From: VRUE01 sp963807425
GTDB lineage: Bacteria; Actinomycetota; Thermoleophilia; Solirubrobacterales; 70-9
Direction of reading: 5' to 3'
DNA length: 64,000 bases
Assembly: GCA_963807425.1 (NCBI GenBank)
Contig: CAWEBZ010000003.1
Coordinates: 170,201-234,200 of the forward strand
Below the pieces are notes generated by a model, which saw nothing but the letters and a program-made list of their open reading frames with translations, did not search any database and was not told the DNA's origin. The position numbers were made by a program, and so were the translations under genes. Positions 1 to 7,401 of the stretch are shown in pieces. Positions within the stretch are counted from its first letter, which is position 1, and each line of letters opens with the position of its first letter.

Positions 1-498
1 TTCGCGTGCCTTGCGCTGCTAGTGGTCGCCGGTTGCGGCGACGACGACTCCAGCGCCGACTCGACCAACTCCACCGCTGCGACTTCGACGGAATCCACGG
101 AATCGAAGGAGCCGGCGACGAGCGCCAAGAAGACCAAGCCCCAAATCGAGGCGCCGACCGGGGCTCCGCCGAAGGAACTCGAGATCGAGGACCTCGAAGA
201 AGGCAGCGGCGCCGAAGCCAAGGTTGGGGATGAAGTCACCGTCCAGTACGTCGGCGTCAACTACAAGAACGGCGAAGAGTTCGACGCTTCTTGGGGCCGT
301 GGCGAACCGTTCAGCTTCCAGCTCGGCGCTGGCTTTGTGATCCCCGGTTGGGACAAAGGCATCGAGGGGATGAAGGTCGGTGGCCGCCGCGAGCTGATCA
401 TCCCGCCGGAACTCGCTTACGGCGCCGCAGGCTCGCCACCGTCGATCGGCCCGAACGAAACGCTGATCTTCGTGGTCGACCTGCTCGCGGTCGAATAG
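1..498 (+). CDS. FKBP-type peptidyl-prolyl isomerase lipoprotein (5' partial)
   Basis: Exported FKBP-type peptidyl-prolyl cis-trans isomerase, expected to act on proteins outside the cytoplasmic membrane. The frame is open at the window edge, so the start lies upstream. The first visible residues are hydrophobic and end in a lipobox V-A-G-C, with the Cys to be lipidated at visible residue 12. A Ser/Thr/Glu/Lys-rich linker follows (about 13-55), then an FKBP domain (about 58-165) carrying V-Q-Y-V-G, G-F-V-I-P-G-W and L-A-Y-G-A-A-G, which are typical of the fold. Domain order and length match small actinobacterial FKBP lipoproteins. Substrates cannot be told from the sequence. Confidence 0.9.
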   Translation, partial: FACLALLVVAGCGDDDSSADSTNSTAATSTESTESKEPATSAKKTKPQIEAPTGAPPKELEIEDLEEGSGAEAKVGDEVTVQYVGVNYKNGEEFDASWGRGEPFSFQLGAGFVIPGWDKGIEGMKVGGRRELIIPPELAYGAAGSPPSIGPNETLIFVVDLLAVE

Positions 499-552
499 AA
501 CCGCGCGGGTCTCAGCTCTGAGTTAGCCCTGAATCGCTGAACTGGCGGTTCT
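497..552 (+). terminator. weak candidate terminator or 3' hairpin
   Basis: An 8-bp perfect inverted repeat (AGAACCGC at 497-504, GCGGTTCT at 545-552) spans the gap after the FKBP gene. The 40-nt loop also contains a small CTCAG/CTGAG pair. There is no T-tract, so this is only a weak candidate. Confidence 0.22.
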
Positions 553-568
553 GCGCGATCATCTCGCC

Positions 569-1606
569 GTGCCAGACGCCAGTTCGATTCAAGCCGAGCG
601 CTTCGTAGCCCAGGGGCTGGCGGGCCAGCAATGCGCTGACCCTGTTTCCGTGGCCGAGCGGCTGCTGGCTGTGCAGGGGCAGGATCCGCGCGGGTTCAGG
701 CTCGCGATCAGGGCTCGCACGACGGGACTGACCGCTGCCGACGTCGACCGGGCTTTGACCGAGGACCGCTCGCTGCTAGTCACCTGGCTCAACCGGGGCA
801 CGCTGCACCTCGTAAGCAGCGAGGACTACCCGCTGCTGCAGGCCTTGACCACGCCGCCGCTCTTCACCTCCGCCAAGCGCCGTCTCAGCCAAGAGGGCGT
901 CTCTTCTGCCGAAGTGGAGCGCAGCGTCAAGACGATCGAGCGAGCGCTCTCCGACGAGGGGCCGCTCACCCGGTTGCAGCTGCGCGAACGACTCGAAGCG
1001 GCGGGCGTGCGGACTGCGGGCCAGGCGATGATCCACCTGCTGTTTCTGGTCTGTGTGCGGGGGGTCGCCGTGCGCGGCCCGGTGGCCGGCAAGCAGCACG
1101 CCTACGTCCTGGTGCGGGACTGGCTGGGGAAGCAGAAACCGGTTGACCGGGAGAAGGCGCTCGCCGAGCTGGCCCGTCGCTATCTGGTCGGGCATGCGCC
1201 AGCCGACGATCGCGATCTGGCCAGGTGGGCCGGTCTGCCGCTGCGCGACGCACGAGCGGGGCTGGCGGCGATCGCTTCCGAGCTCGAGCAGCGGAAGGAG
1301 GGCCTGGTGCGGCTGCGTCGGCAGCCCTCGGTTGCCGAGATTCCGCCACCGAGCCTGATCGGCGCCTACGACCCGGTGTTGCTCGGCTGGACCTCCCGCG
1401 AGGCGATCATCGGTCCCCACACCCACTTGGTCACCAACAACGGGCTCTTCCGTCCCTTCGCCATGGTCGACGGCCGCGCCGTTGCGAGATGGCGGTTCGC
1501 CGGCGGCAAGGTCTCGATCGAGCCGCTTGGCCGCATCACCAAGAAGGCTGCCGCCGCGCTTGACACCGACGCGGCCGAGGTCGAGCGGTACCTGGCAGGC
1601 GCCTAG
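569..1606 (+). CDS. winged-helix protein of the AlkZ/YcaQ-like (HTH_42) family
   Basis: A 345-residue member of the winged-helix DNA-binding family that includes the DNA glycosylases AlkZ and YcaQ. Recognition rests on the N-terminal L-L-A-V-Q-G-Q-D-P-R segment (Q36 and Q38), the R-G-T-L-H-L-V motif and a C-terminal domain with R-P-F-A-M-V-D-G and V-A-R-W. In AlkZ-type enzymes a Q-x-Q or Q-x-D pair in the N-terminal part is catalytic, and Q36-G37-Q38 looks equivalent. A role in excising alkylated or crosslinked bases is therefore possible but inferred. The GTG at 569 was chosen because the conserved region starts about ten residues later. The stop overlaps the convergent SRPBCC gene by 4 nt. 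Confidence 0.75.
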   Translation: MPDASSIQAERFVAQGLAGQQCADPVSVAERLLAVQGQDPRGFRLAIRARTTGLTAADVDRALTEDRSLLVTWLNRGTLHLVSSEDYPLLQALTTPPLFTSAKRRLSQEGVSSAEVERSVKTIERALSDEGPLTRLQLRERLEAAGVRTAGQAMIHLLFLVCVRGVAVRGPVAGKQHAYVLVRDWLGKQKPVDREKALAELARRYLVGHAPADDRDLARWAGLPLRDARAGLAAIASELEQRKEGLVRLRRQPSVAEIPPPSLIGAYDPVLLGWTSREAIIGPHTHLVTNNGLFRPFAMVDGRAVARWRFAGGKVSIEPLGRITKKAAAALDTDAAEVERYLAGA

Positions 1607-2046
1607 CTTGCCTGGATCGCCCGCTTGATCGAGTCGCCGAACTCGTTTGCACCCTTACCGGCGGCGCGTGCCGCAAAGCCGAGGAGCAGCTTCCCTGCCC
1701 CGCGTCCCTCCAGCTCGTTGAAGAAAGTCAGCTTGGTGCCGCTGCCTGCGGGCTCGAGGTCGTAGCCACCCACGGGGACCACTATCGGTGCCTTCGACAG
1801 CTCCTTCCAGCGCAGCCGCGTCGGTCGCTCGAACTCGGTCAGCTCGAATTCACGTTTGGTCTTGACGCCGGCGTCCTTGACCGTGCTTGCGTAGACCGTG
1901 CCCAGCCCGGGAGGCCCATCGGTCTTCTTCTCGATCTCAAGCACCCGTGGGCTGAACTTCTTGTCGTTCTCCCCGTCGGCGAGGAAGTCGAACACCTCCT
2001 CGATCGGCCGCTCGATGGTCACCGTCGCTCCAAACTGCTTGGCCAT
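1603..2046 (-). CDS. SRPBCC-family lipid/ligand-binding-fold protein
   Basis: A 147-residue protein of the SRPBCC (START-like) superfamily. It opens with the typical pattern V-T-I-E-R-P-I-E-E-V-F-D-F-L-A-D, then the E-F-E-R-P-T-R-L-R-W strand, a K-L-T-F-F-N-E-L-E-G-R strand and a long C-terminal helix. The fold makes a hydrophobic ligand cavity; the ligand is unknown. The start at 2046 is set by an AAGGAG ribosome site seven nt upstream, although the frame stays open to 2100. It lies alone between a convergent gene and a divergent VOC gene. Confidence 0.8.
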   Translation of the reverse strand: MAKQFGATVTIERPIEEVFDFLADGENDKKFSPRVLEIEKKTDGPPGLGTVYASTVKDAGVKTKREFELTEFERPTRLRWKELSKAPIVVPVGGYDLEPAGSGTKLTFFNELEGRGAGKLLLGFAARAAGKGANEFGDSIKRAIQAS

Positions 2047-2154
2047 AGGGATCTCCTTGCTGGGAATGGGGCCGCCAGGGGGCACCTGCGAGTATCGCAA
2101 GAGCTTTCCCGAGCACTAAAACGGACGCCGCTCCGCGGCGCGGAAGGAGTCGAG

Positions 2155-2526
2155 ATGGGACAGCCAGTGGTCCACTTCGAGGTCGTCGGCAAGGACGGCG
2201 AGAAGCTGCAGAGCTACTACGCCGAGCTCTTCGACTGGGACGTCAATGCCGACAACGAGATGAAATACGGCCTGGTCGACCGCGAGGCCAACAGCAACGC
2301 CGAAGGCATCGGCCTCGGTGGCGGTATCGGCCAGGGCCCGGAGGGCTACGACGGCCACGTCACCTTCTACGTCGAAGTTCCCAGCGTCGAGGAGGCGCTG
2401 AGCAAGGCCGAGTCCCTGGGCGGCACCCGCGTGATGGGCCCCGAGACGATCATGGGCCGCATGGTCCTCGGCCAGTTCACCGACCCCGAGGGCAACGTGA
2501 TCGGCCTGATCGAGGGCGGCTCGTAG
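2155..2526 (+). CDS. VOC (glyoxalase/bleomycin-resistance fold) protein
   Basis: A 123-residue single-unit vicinal oxygen chelate protein. It starts with V-V-H-F-E-V-V-G-K-D and Y-Y-A-E-L-F-D-W, and ends with Q-F-T-D-P-E-G-N-V-I-G-L-I, the characteristic closing strand with its metal-site region. Proteins of this size include metal-dependent isomerases, dioxygenases and antibiotic-binding proteins, so the substrate is not assignable. A GGAAGGAG ribosome site precedes the ATG. It converges on glyS with an 8-nt gap. Confidence 0.85.
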   Translation: MGQPVVHFEVVGKDGEKLQSYYAELFDWDVNADNEMKYGLVDREANSNAEGIGLGGGIGQGPEGYDGHVTFYVEVPSVEEALSKAESLGGTRVMGPETIMGRMVLGQFTDPEGNVIGLIEGGS

Positions 2527-2533
2527 CCCGCGC

Positions 2534-3928
2534 TTAGTCGTCGAGCTTCGGGCTGCGCCAAGGCTGAGCCAGGCGGGCAGCGAGGTCGTCCGCTAGGTCC
2601 TCGATCGGGACTCGGGTCTGCTCGAGGGAGTCGCGGTCGCGGAGGGTGACGGTGTCGTCTTCCATCGTCTGGTGGTCGACGGTGATGCCCCAGGGGGTGC
2701 CGATCTCGTCCTGGCGGCGGTAGCGCTTGCCGATCGAGCCACCCTCGTCGAACTCGGCGGGGACCCGCTTGCGGACCTGCTCGAAGAGGTCGCGTGCCTT
2801 CTCCGGCATTCCCTCCTTGGAGACGAGGGGGAGGACGGCGACCTTGACCGGGGCAAGGCGGGGGTGGAGGCGGAGCACGGTGCGCTGGCGGCCCTCGACT
2901 TCCTCGACGTCGTAGGCGTCGACGAGGAAGGCGAGGGTGGCGCGGTCGGCGCCGGCGGCGGGCTCGATCACGTGGGGGACGTAGCGCTCTTTCGTCTGCT
3001 GGTCGAAGTACTCGAGCTTCTCGCCGCTGAACTTGGCGTGTTGGGTGAGGTCGAAGTCGCCGCGGTTGGCGATCCCCTCCAGCTCCGACCAGCCGATCGG
3101 GAAGAGGTACTCGACGTCGCTGGTGCCCGACGAGTAGTGGGAGAGCTCGTCGGCGTCGTGCGGCCGCACGCGGAGGAACTCGGGGCGGATGCCGAGCTCG
3201 GTGTACCAGCGCTCGCGCTCTTCGATCCAGGTCCGGTACCAGCGCTCCGCCTCGGCGGGCGGGACGAAGAACTCCATCTCCATCTGCTCGAACTCGCGGG
3301 TGCGGAAGATGAAGTTGCCAGGGGTGATCTCGTTGCGGAAGGACTTGCCGATCTGGGCGATCCCGAACGGCGGCTTCTTGCGGGCGAAGCCGAGCACGTT
3401 CTTGAAGTTGATGAAGATGCCCTGCGCCGTCTCCGGCCGCAGGTAGACCTCGGAGCCCTCGCCGGCCACCGGCCCGACGTGGGTCTCGAACATCAGGTTG
3501 AACTGGCGCGGCTCCGAGAGCTCGCCGCCGCACTCGGGGCAGCGCAGCTCGGCACTAGGGTCGCCGCCCTCGGCCTCGACCGCCTCGCGCAGGTGGTCCT
3601 CGCGCCAGCGCCTCTTGCACTTGCCGAGGCACTGGACCAGCGGGTCGGTGAAGCCCTCGAGGTGGCCCGAGGCCTCCCAGACCCGCGGGTGCTGGAGGAT
3701 CGCCGAGTCGAGCGCGACGATGTCGTCGCGCTCCTGCAGCATCGCCCGCCACCACTCGGCCTTGACGTTGCTCTTCAGCAGAACCCCGTAGTGGCCGTAG
3801 TCGTAGGTCGAGCCCAGCCCGCCGTAGATCTCCGAGGAGGGAAAGACGAAGCCGCGGCGCTTGCAGAGCGCCACTATCTCCTCCATCGAGACCTCGGTCG
3901 GACGCGTTCCCTGCTCGGTGCTTGTCAT
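2534..3928 (-). CDS. glyS: glycyl-tRNA synthetase (dimeric class II type)
   Basis: Attaches glycine to tRNA-Gly in the cytosol. The 464-residue protein is the single-chain dimeric form, not the alpha/beta tetramer. Seen features: N-terminal F-V-F-P-S-S-E-I-Y-G-G, a four-Cys zinc ribbon (C100, C104, C130, C133), class II motif 2 around F-R-N-E (197-200), and the C-terminal anticodon-binding domain with K-V-A-V-L-P-L and E-I-G-T-P-W-G-I. The frame extends upstream to 4099, but the ATG at 3928 starts just before the conserved core and leaves a short divergent gap to the zinc-ribbon gene at 3965. Length is normal for the family. Confidence 0.96.
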   Translation of the reverse strand: MTSTEQGTRPTEVSMEEIVALCKRRGFVFPSSEIYGGLGSTYDYGHYGVLLKSNVKAEWWRAMLQERDDIVALDSAILQHPRVWEASGHLEGFTDPLVQCLGKCKRRWREDHLREAVEAEGGDPSAELRCPECGGELSEPRQFNLMFETHVGPVAGEGSEVYLRPETAQGIFINFKNVLGFARKKPPFGIAQIGKSFRNEITPGNFIFRTREFEQMEMEFFVPPAEAERWYRTWIEERERWYTELGIRPEFLRVRPHDADELSHYSSGTSDVEYLFPIGWSELEGIANRGDFDLTQHAKFSGEKLEYFDQQTKERYVPHVIEPAAGADRATLAFLVDAYDVEEVEGRQRTVLRLHPRLAPVKVAVLPLVSKEGMPEKARDLFEQVRKRVPAEFDEGGSIGKRYRRQDEIGTPWGITVDHQTMEDDTVTLRDRDSLEQTRVPIEDLADDLAARLAQPWRSPKLDD

Positions 3929-3964
3929 GCCGGAACCGTATCGGCTGCGATAATCGCCCACCGC

Positions 3965-4270
3965 ATGCCGATCTACGAGTACAAATGCACCAACGGCCAC
4001 GTCTTCGACGTGATCCAGAAGATGAGCGACGAGGCGCTGACCGAGTGCCAGGAGTGCGGCGCCCCCGCGGAGCGCGTCCTGCACCCGGTCGCGGTCCACT
4101 TCAAGGGCTCCGGCTTCTACAACACCGACTACGGCAAGAAGAAGAAGGCGGGCGCCAACGGTTCCCCCAGCGAGGGCTCCGGCGAGTCGAAGGACTCAGG
4201 CGATTCCAAGCCCTCGAGCGACTCGAAGTCCTCCAGCGACTCGAAAGCCAAGGCTGCGGCCAGCGACTAG
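3965..4270 (+). CDS. FmdB-family zinc ribbon protein
   Basis: A 101-residue protein with the N-terminal FmdB-type zinc ribbon M-P-I-Y-E-Y-K-C, ligands probably C8, H12 (in place of the more usual second Cys), C28 and C31. The ribbon is followed by a V-H-F-K-G-S-G-F-Y-N-T-D-Y segment that recurs in this family. From about residue 60 the tail is low-complexity Ser/Asp/Lys with D-S-K repeats, likely disordered. The family is linked to putative regulatory roles but has no settled function. Divergent from glyS; its stop overlaps the stop of the LCP gene (shared CTAG). Confidence 0.85.
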   Translation: MPIYEYKCTNGHVFDVIQKMSDEALTECQECGAPAERVLHPVAVHFKGSGFYNTDYGKKKKAGANGSPSEGSGESKDSGDSKPSSDSKSSSDSKAKAAASD

Positions 4271-5499
4271 CCGTTGAGCAGGACGTCGACCGCGCGACGG
4301 CGGGCCGACTCGGGGACTTCGACGCTGCTTTCGGGACCTACGCCGCAGCCCGAGTTGGCGCCGGCGCAGAGCACGTAGGTGTCGCCGCTGCCGCCGATCG
4401 CCGCGGACAGGACCAGTTGCGGCATGGTCAGGAAGCCCATGTCGCTGACGAAGGCCTTCGGTGCGTCCCAGCCGATGATCGGACCCTTGACGAAGTTGTA
4501 GGGCAGGCGGAGGGGATCGGTGAGGCGGCCCTTGATCCCGTTGATCACCGACTGCTGCGCCCGCTCGCGGTCGAAGTCGCTGTAGCCGAGGGTGTAGGCG
4601 CTGGCGCCGGGGCCCGGGCATTCGCTGGGCTTGCGAGCACGCGCGTAGGCCAGGGCCTTTTCCCCGTTCAGCGTGTTCTCGCCCTTGCCCAGCCGCAGGG
4701 TCACGCCGCCCTGGCCACCGCCGGCGCCGCCGTTGATGTCGACGCAGAGCTTGGTGGGGACGTCGACCACGATCCCGCCGACCGCGTCGATCAGGTCTTC
4801 GAAGCCGGTGAAGTCGACGATCGCGACATGGTCGATCTCGGTGTCGAGGAAGCCTTCGACCGCTTCGATCTGGGCCGCCGCGCCGCCGAAGGCGTAGGCG
4901 GCGTTGATCTTCTGCGGGCTCTGGCCGGGGATCTCGGCGTAGCTGTCGCGGGGGATCGAGAGCTTGCGGAAGGCGCCGCCGCCGGCGCGGATCAGCATCA
5001 GCGTGTCGGCGCGGAATTCACCGACCGAGCACTCGCCGTGGGGGGCGTCGCCGTGCGCCTGCTGCTCGAAGCACTCCTCCGAGGGAGCGGCTCCCGGCTC
5101 GTTGGTGTTGGGCGGCCGTGCATCGGTGCCGATGACCAGGATCGTCTGCGCGCTGGGCAGCAGCAGCGGGTTGCCGTGGAGCGTGGACTTCGCCTCGCCG
5201 GAGAGCTTGAAGGCCTGCAGCTGGGCGGAGACGGCGAAGGCGAGGAAGCTGAGCAGGATCCAGCCGAGGGCGGCCAGGCCGACCCACTTCAGAACTCGCT
5301 TGCCGGTCCAGCGCCGCCCCGGGGTGTCCTCCGACGGACGGTCGGGCCTGTCGCGCCGCGGCCACTTCGGCGATCGCGGAGTTCGCTCTCTGAGACCTGA
5401 GAGGTCGGGGGTCCGCAACCTCGACAGAAGGCCTTTCCGGGACCGGTAGACCTTGTACTCGGGCGGCCCGGAGGGCTGCTGCTCGCCATTGTCGGCCAT
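4267..5499 (-). CDS. LytR-CpsA-Psr (LCP) family cell-wall ligase
   Basis: A 410-residue membrane-anchored LCP protein, a family that transfers lipid-linked glycopolymers onto peptidoglycan outside the membrane. A basic cytoplasmic N-terminus (about 1-70) precedes one transmembrane segment (about 72-92). The LCP domain follows with I-L-V-I-G-T-D-A-R, R-A-D-T-L-M-L-I, L-S-I-P-R-D-S-Y and later A-L-A-Y-A-R-A-R-K. The Asp and Arg residues in these motifs are those that bind the pyrophosphate in known LCP structures. It ends within 4 nt of the convergent zinc-ribbon gene and is divergent from the ROK kinase. Confidence 0.92.
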   Translation of the reverse strand: MADNGEQQPSGPPEYKVYRSRKGLLSRLRTPDLSGLRERTPRSPKWPRRDRPDRPSEDTPGRRWTGKRVLKWVGLAALGWILLSFLAFAVSAQLQAFKLSGEAKSTLHGNPLLLPSAQTILVIGTDARPPNTNEPGAAPSEECFEQQAHGDAPHGECSVGEFRADTLMLIRAGGGAFRKLSIPRDSYAEIPGQSPQKINAAYAFGGAAAQIEAVEGFLDTEIDHVAIVDFTGFEDLIDAVGGIVVDVPTKLCVDINGGAGGGQGGVTLRLGKGENTLNGEKALAYARARKPSECPGPGASAYTLGYSDFDRERAQQSVINGIKGRLTDPLRLPYNFVKGPIIGWDAPKAFVSDMGFLTMPQLVLSAAIGGSGDTYVLCAGANSGCGVGPESSVEVPESARRRAVDVLLNG

Positions 5500-5563
5500 G
5501 AAAGACTCCGGGCATCATGCCGATGCTCGCGGTCGTCCGCCTCCAGCCAATTACCAAGCACGT

Positions 5564-6529
5564 ATGAGTGCAGGAGAAACGATCGGAGTCGACTTGGGCG
5601 GGACGAAGATGCTGCTCGGCGTCCTCGACCCCGATTCCAAGGTCCTCTGGGAGAGCCGCGAGGCCTCGACCGGGCAAACCGAGAGCGAGCTGGTTGAGCT
5701 TCTGGTCCGCGAGATCGAAGAGGCCCGCGCCGCCCGCCCGGGCGTGAGCAGCGTCGGCCTCGGCATCCCGGCGACGATCGACCACGACAAGGGGATCGCC
5801 GTCTCGGCGGTCAATCTGCCGCTCGATGACCTGCCGATCCGCCAGATCGTCTCCGAGCGGACCGGCCTGCCCGTCGTCGTCGACAACGACGCCAACGTTG
5901 CCGCCATCGCCGAGCACCTGTACGGCGCCGCACGGGGGACCGACAACGCGGTGATGCTGACGATCGGGACCGGGATCGGGGGCGGCCTGATCCTCGGCGG
6001 CGAGATCTACCGCGGCGCCACCGGCGCCGGCGCCGAGCTGGGCCACACCGTGGTCGAGGTCGACGGCCCGCGTTGCCAGGGGAACTGCCCCGGACGCGGC
6101 TGCATAGAGACCCTCGCCTCCGGCACGGCGATCGGCCGCGAGGGGCGCGAGGCCGCGGACCGCGAGCCCGAGTCGGGGTTGGTGAAGCTGCGTGCTGAAG
6201 GCCGGGAGATCGACGGTAAGGCCGTCACCGAGGCGGCTCATGCTGGCGACCCGACCGCGATCGCCATCTTCGACCTGGTCGGCGCCAGGCTCGGGGCGGC
6301 GCTGACCAGCTTCGCCAACATCTTCCAGCCCGAGGTGATCGTGATCGGCGGCGGCGCCGCGGCCGGCGCGGGCGATCTGCTGCTCGACCCCGCCCGCAAG
6401 GAGCTGGCGGCACGCGCCTTGACGCCGATGAACCGCACGCCTGTCGTCGCCGCCGAGCTCGGCGAGGACTCCGGGATGATCGGCGCCGCGGCGATGGCGC
6501 GGACCGAGCTGGAGCAGGGGACGGGCTGA
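5564..6529 (+). CDS. ROK-family sugar kinase (glucokinase-like)
   Basis: A 321-residue ROK kinase, probably phosphorylating glucose or a related hexose with ATP. It begins with the ATP-binding D-L-G-G-T-K (10-15), has V-V-V-D-N-D-A-N for the catalytic Asp region, G-T-G-I-G-G-G-L-I, the E-L-G-H-T sugar motif and the ROK zinc motif in the form C-Q-G-N-C-P-G-R-G-C-I-E. The ATG at 5564 starts four codons before the first conserved strand, although the frame stays open to 5453. The stop overlaps the rsmI start (TGATG), so the two are probably co-transcribed. Confidence 0.92.
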   Translation: MSAGETIGVDLGGTKMLLGVLDPDSKVLWESREASTGQTESELVELLVREIEEARAARPGVSSVGLGIPATIDHDKGIAVSAVNLPLDDLPIRQIVSERTGLPVVVDNDANVAAIAEHLYGAARGTDNAVMLTIGTGIGGGLILGGEIYRGATGAGAELGHTVVEVDGPRCQGNCPGRGCIETLASGTAIGREGREAADREPESGLVKLRAEGREIDGKAVTEAAHAGDPTAIAIFDLVGARLGAALTSFANIFQPEVIVIGGGAAAGAGDLLLDPARKELAARALTPMNRTPVVAAELGEDSGMIGAAAMARTELEQGTG

Positions 6530-7356
6530 TGCCGGGGGCGCTGATCGTCTGCCCGACGCCGATCGGCAACCTCGACGACGTCACCCCGCGCGTCCGCGAC
6601 GCCCTGGTCAGTGCCGACTGGATCGCCTGCGAGGACACGCGTCGCACCGGCGGCCTGCTCGACAAGCTCCGCATCCGTCCGGCTCCGCCCCTGGTCTCCA
6701 ACCACGAGGGCAACGAAGCCGCACGTGCCACCGAGCTGGCGCAGAAGATCGAGCGCGGCGAAACGGTCGCCCTGGTCTCCGACGCCGGCATGCCGGCGAT
6801 CTCGGATCCCGGCTTCCGGCTGATCCGCCGCTGCATCGAACGCGATCTCGAGGTGACGGTGCTGCCCGGCCCCTCGGTGGTGCCGGTGGCACTGGTCGCC
6901 TCCGGCCTGCCGACCGATCGCTGGCGCTTCGAGGGCTTCCTGCCGAAGCGCGCCGGGGAGATGGAGAGGGTGCTGCGCTCGGCCGAGACGGTGGTCGCCT
7001 TCGAGTCGCCGCGCCGGGTCGGCGAGTCGCTCGCGGCCCTCGCGGCGATCGCACCTGATCGGCCCGCCGCCGTCTGCCGCGAGCTGACGAAGATGCACGA
7101 GGAGGTCGCTCGCGCCTCGCTGGCGGAACTGGCGCGGCGCTTCCGCGGCGACGTCAAAGGCGAGATCGTGCTGGTGATCGGGCCGGCCGCCGCGGAGGAC
7201 CACGACCGCGACGTCGGCTTCGCCGTCGACGCCCTGCGCCACCTGGTCCAGTCGGGGGCGCGCCCCCGTGCCGCGGCCAGCGTCGTCGCCGCCCTGACCG
7301 GCACCCGCGCCAACGACCTCTACCGCGCGCTGACCGGCCGCGAGCCGCGTAGATAG
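6529..7356 (+). CDS. rsmI: 16S rRNA (cytidine-1402-2'-O)-methyltransferase
   Basis: A 275-residue SAM-dependent methyltransferase of the tetrapyrrole-methylase fold that 2'-O-methylates C1402 in the decoding centre of 16S rRNA. Diagnostic stretches are P-T-P-I-G-N-L-D-D, C-E-D-T-R-R-T, S-N-H-E-G-N-E, V-S-D-A-G-M-P-A-I-S-D-P-G and V-L-P-G-P-S. The order rsmI then metG, with rsmA further on, is common in Actinobacteria. Start codon overlaps the kinase stop. Downstream is the hairpin that ends just before metG. Confidence 0.95.
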   Translation: MPGALIVCPTPIGNLDDVTPRVRDALVSADWIACEDTRRTGGLLDKLRIRPAPPLVSNHEGNEAARATELAQKIERGETVALVSDAGMPAISDPGFRLIRRCIERDLEVTVLPGPSVVPVALVASGLPTDRWRFEGFLPKRAGEMERVLRSAETVVAFESPRRVGESLAALAAIAPDRPAAVCRELTKMHEEVARASLAELARRFRGDVKGEIVLVIGPAAAEDHDRDVGFAVDALRHLVQSGARPRAAASVVAALTGTRANDLYRALTGREPRR

Positions 7357-7357
7357 C

Positions 7358-7399
7358 CTGACTCACGAAAATCTCACCGCTCACGAAATCGTGAGTCAG
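7358..7399 (+). promoter_or_regulatory. inverted repeat ending two nt before the metG start
   Basis: The 45-nt gap between rsmI and metG is almost filled by an 11-bp perfect inverted repeat (CTGACTCACGA at 7358-7368, TCGTGAGTCAG at 7389-7399). The right arm can alternatively pair over 6 bp with a second TCACGA copy at 7381-7386, leaving a 2-nt loop. The two pairings are mutually exclusive. There is no recognisable Shine-Dalgarno site between the repeat and the metG ATG at 7402, so the repeat may act as an operator or as an RNA switch. Confidence 0.55.
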
Positions 7400-7401
7400 C
7401 C

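Noticed and set aside
2672..4270. Long plus-strand frame over glyS
   Set aside because: It is the antisense shadow of glyS in GC-rich DNA; only its last 101 codons (from 3965) form a real zinc-ribbon gene.
7357..7401. T-box or SAM riboswitch before metG
   Set aside because: The leader is only 45 nt and has none of the conserved T-box or S-box sequences; only a simple repeat is present.
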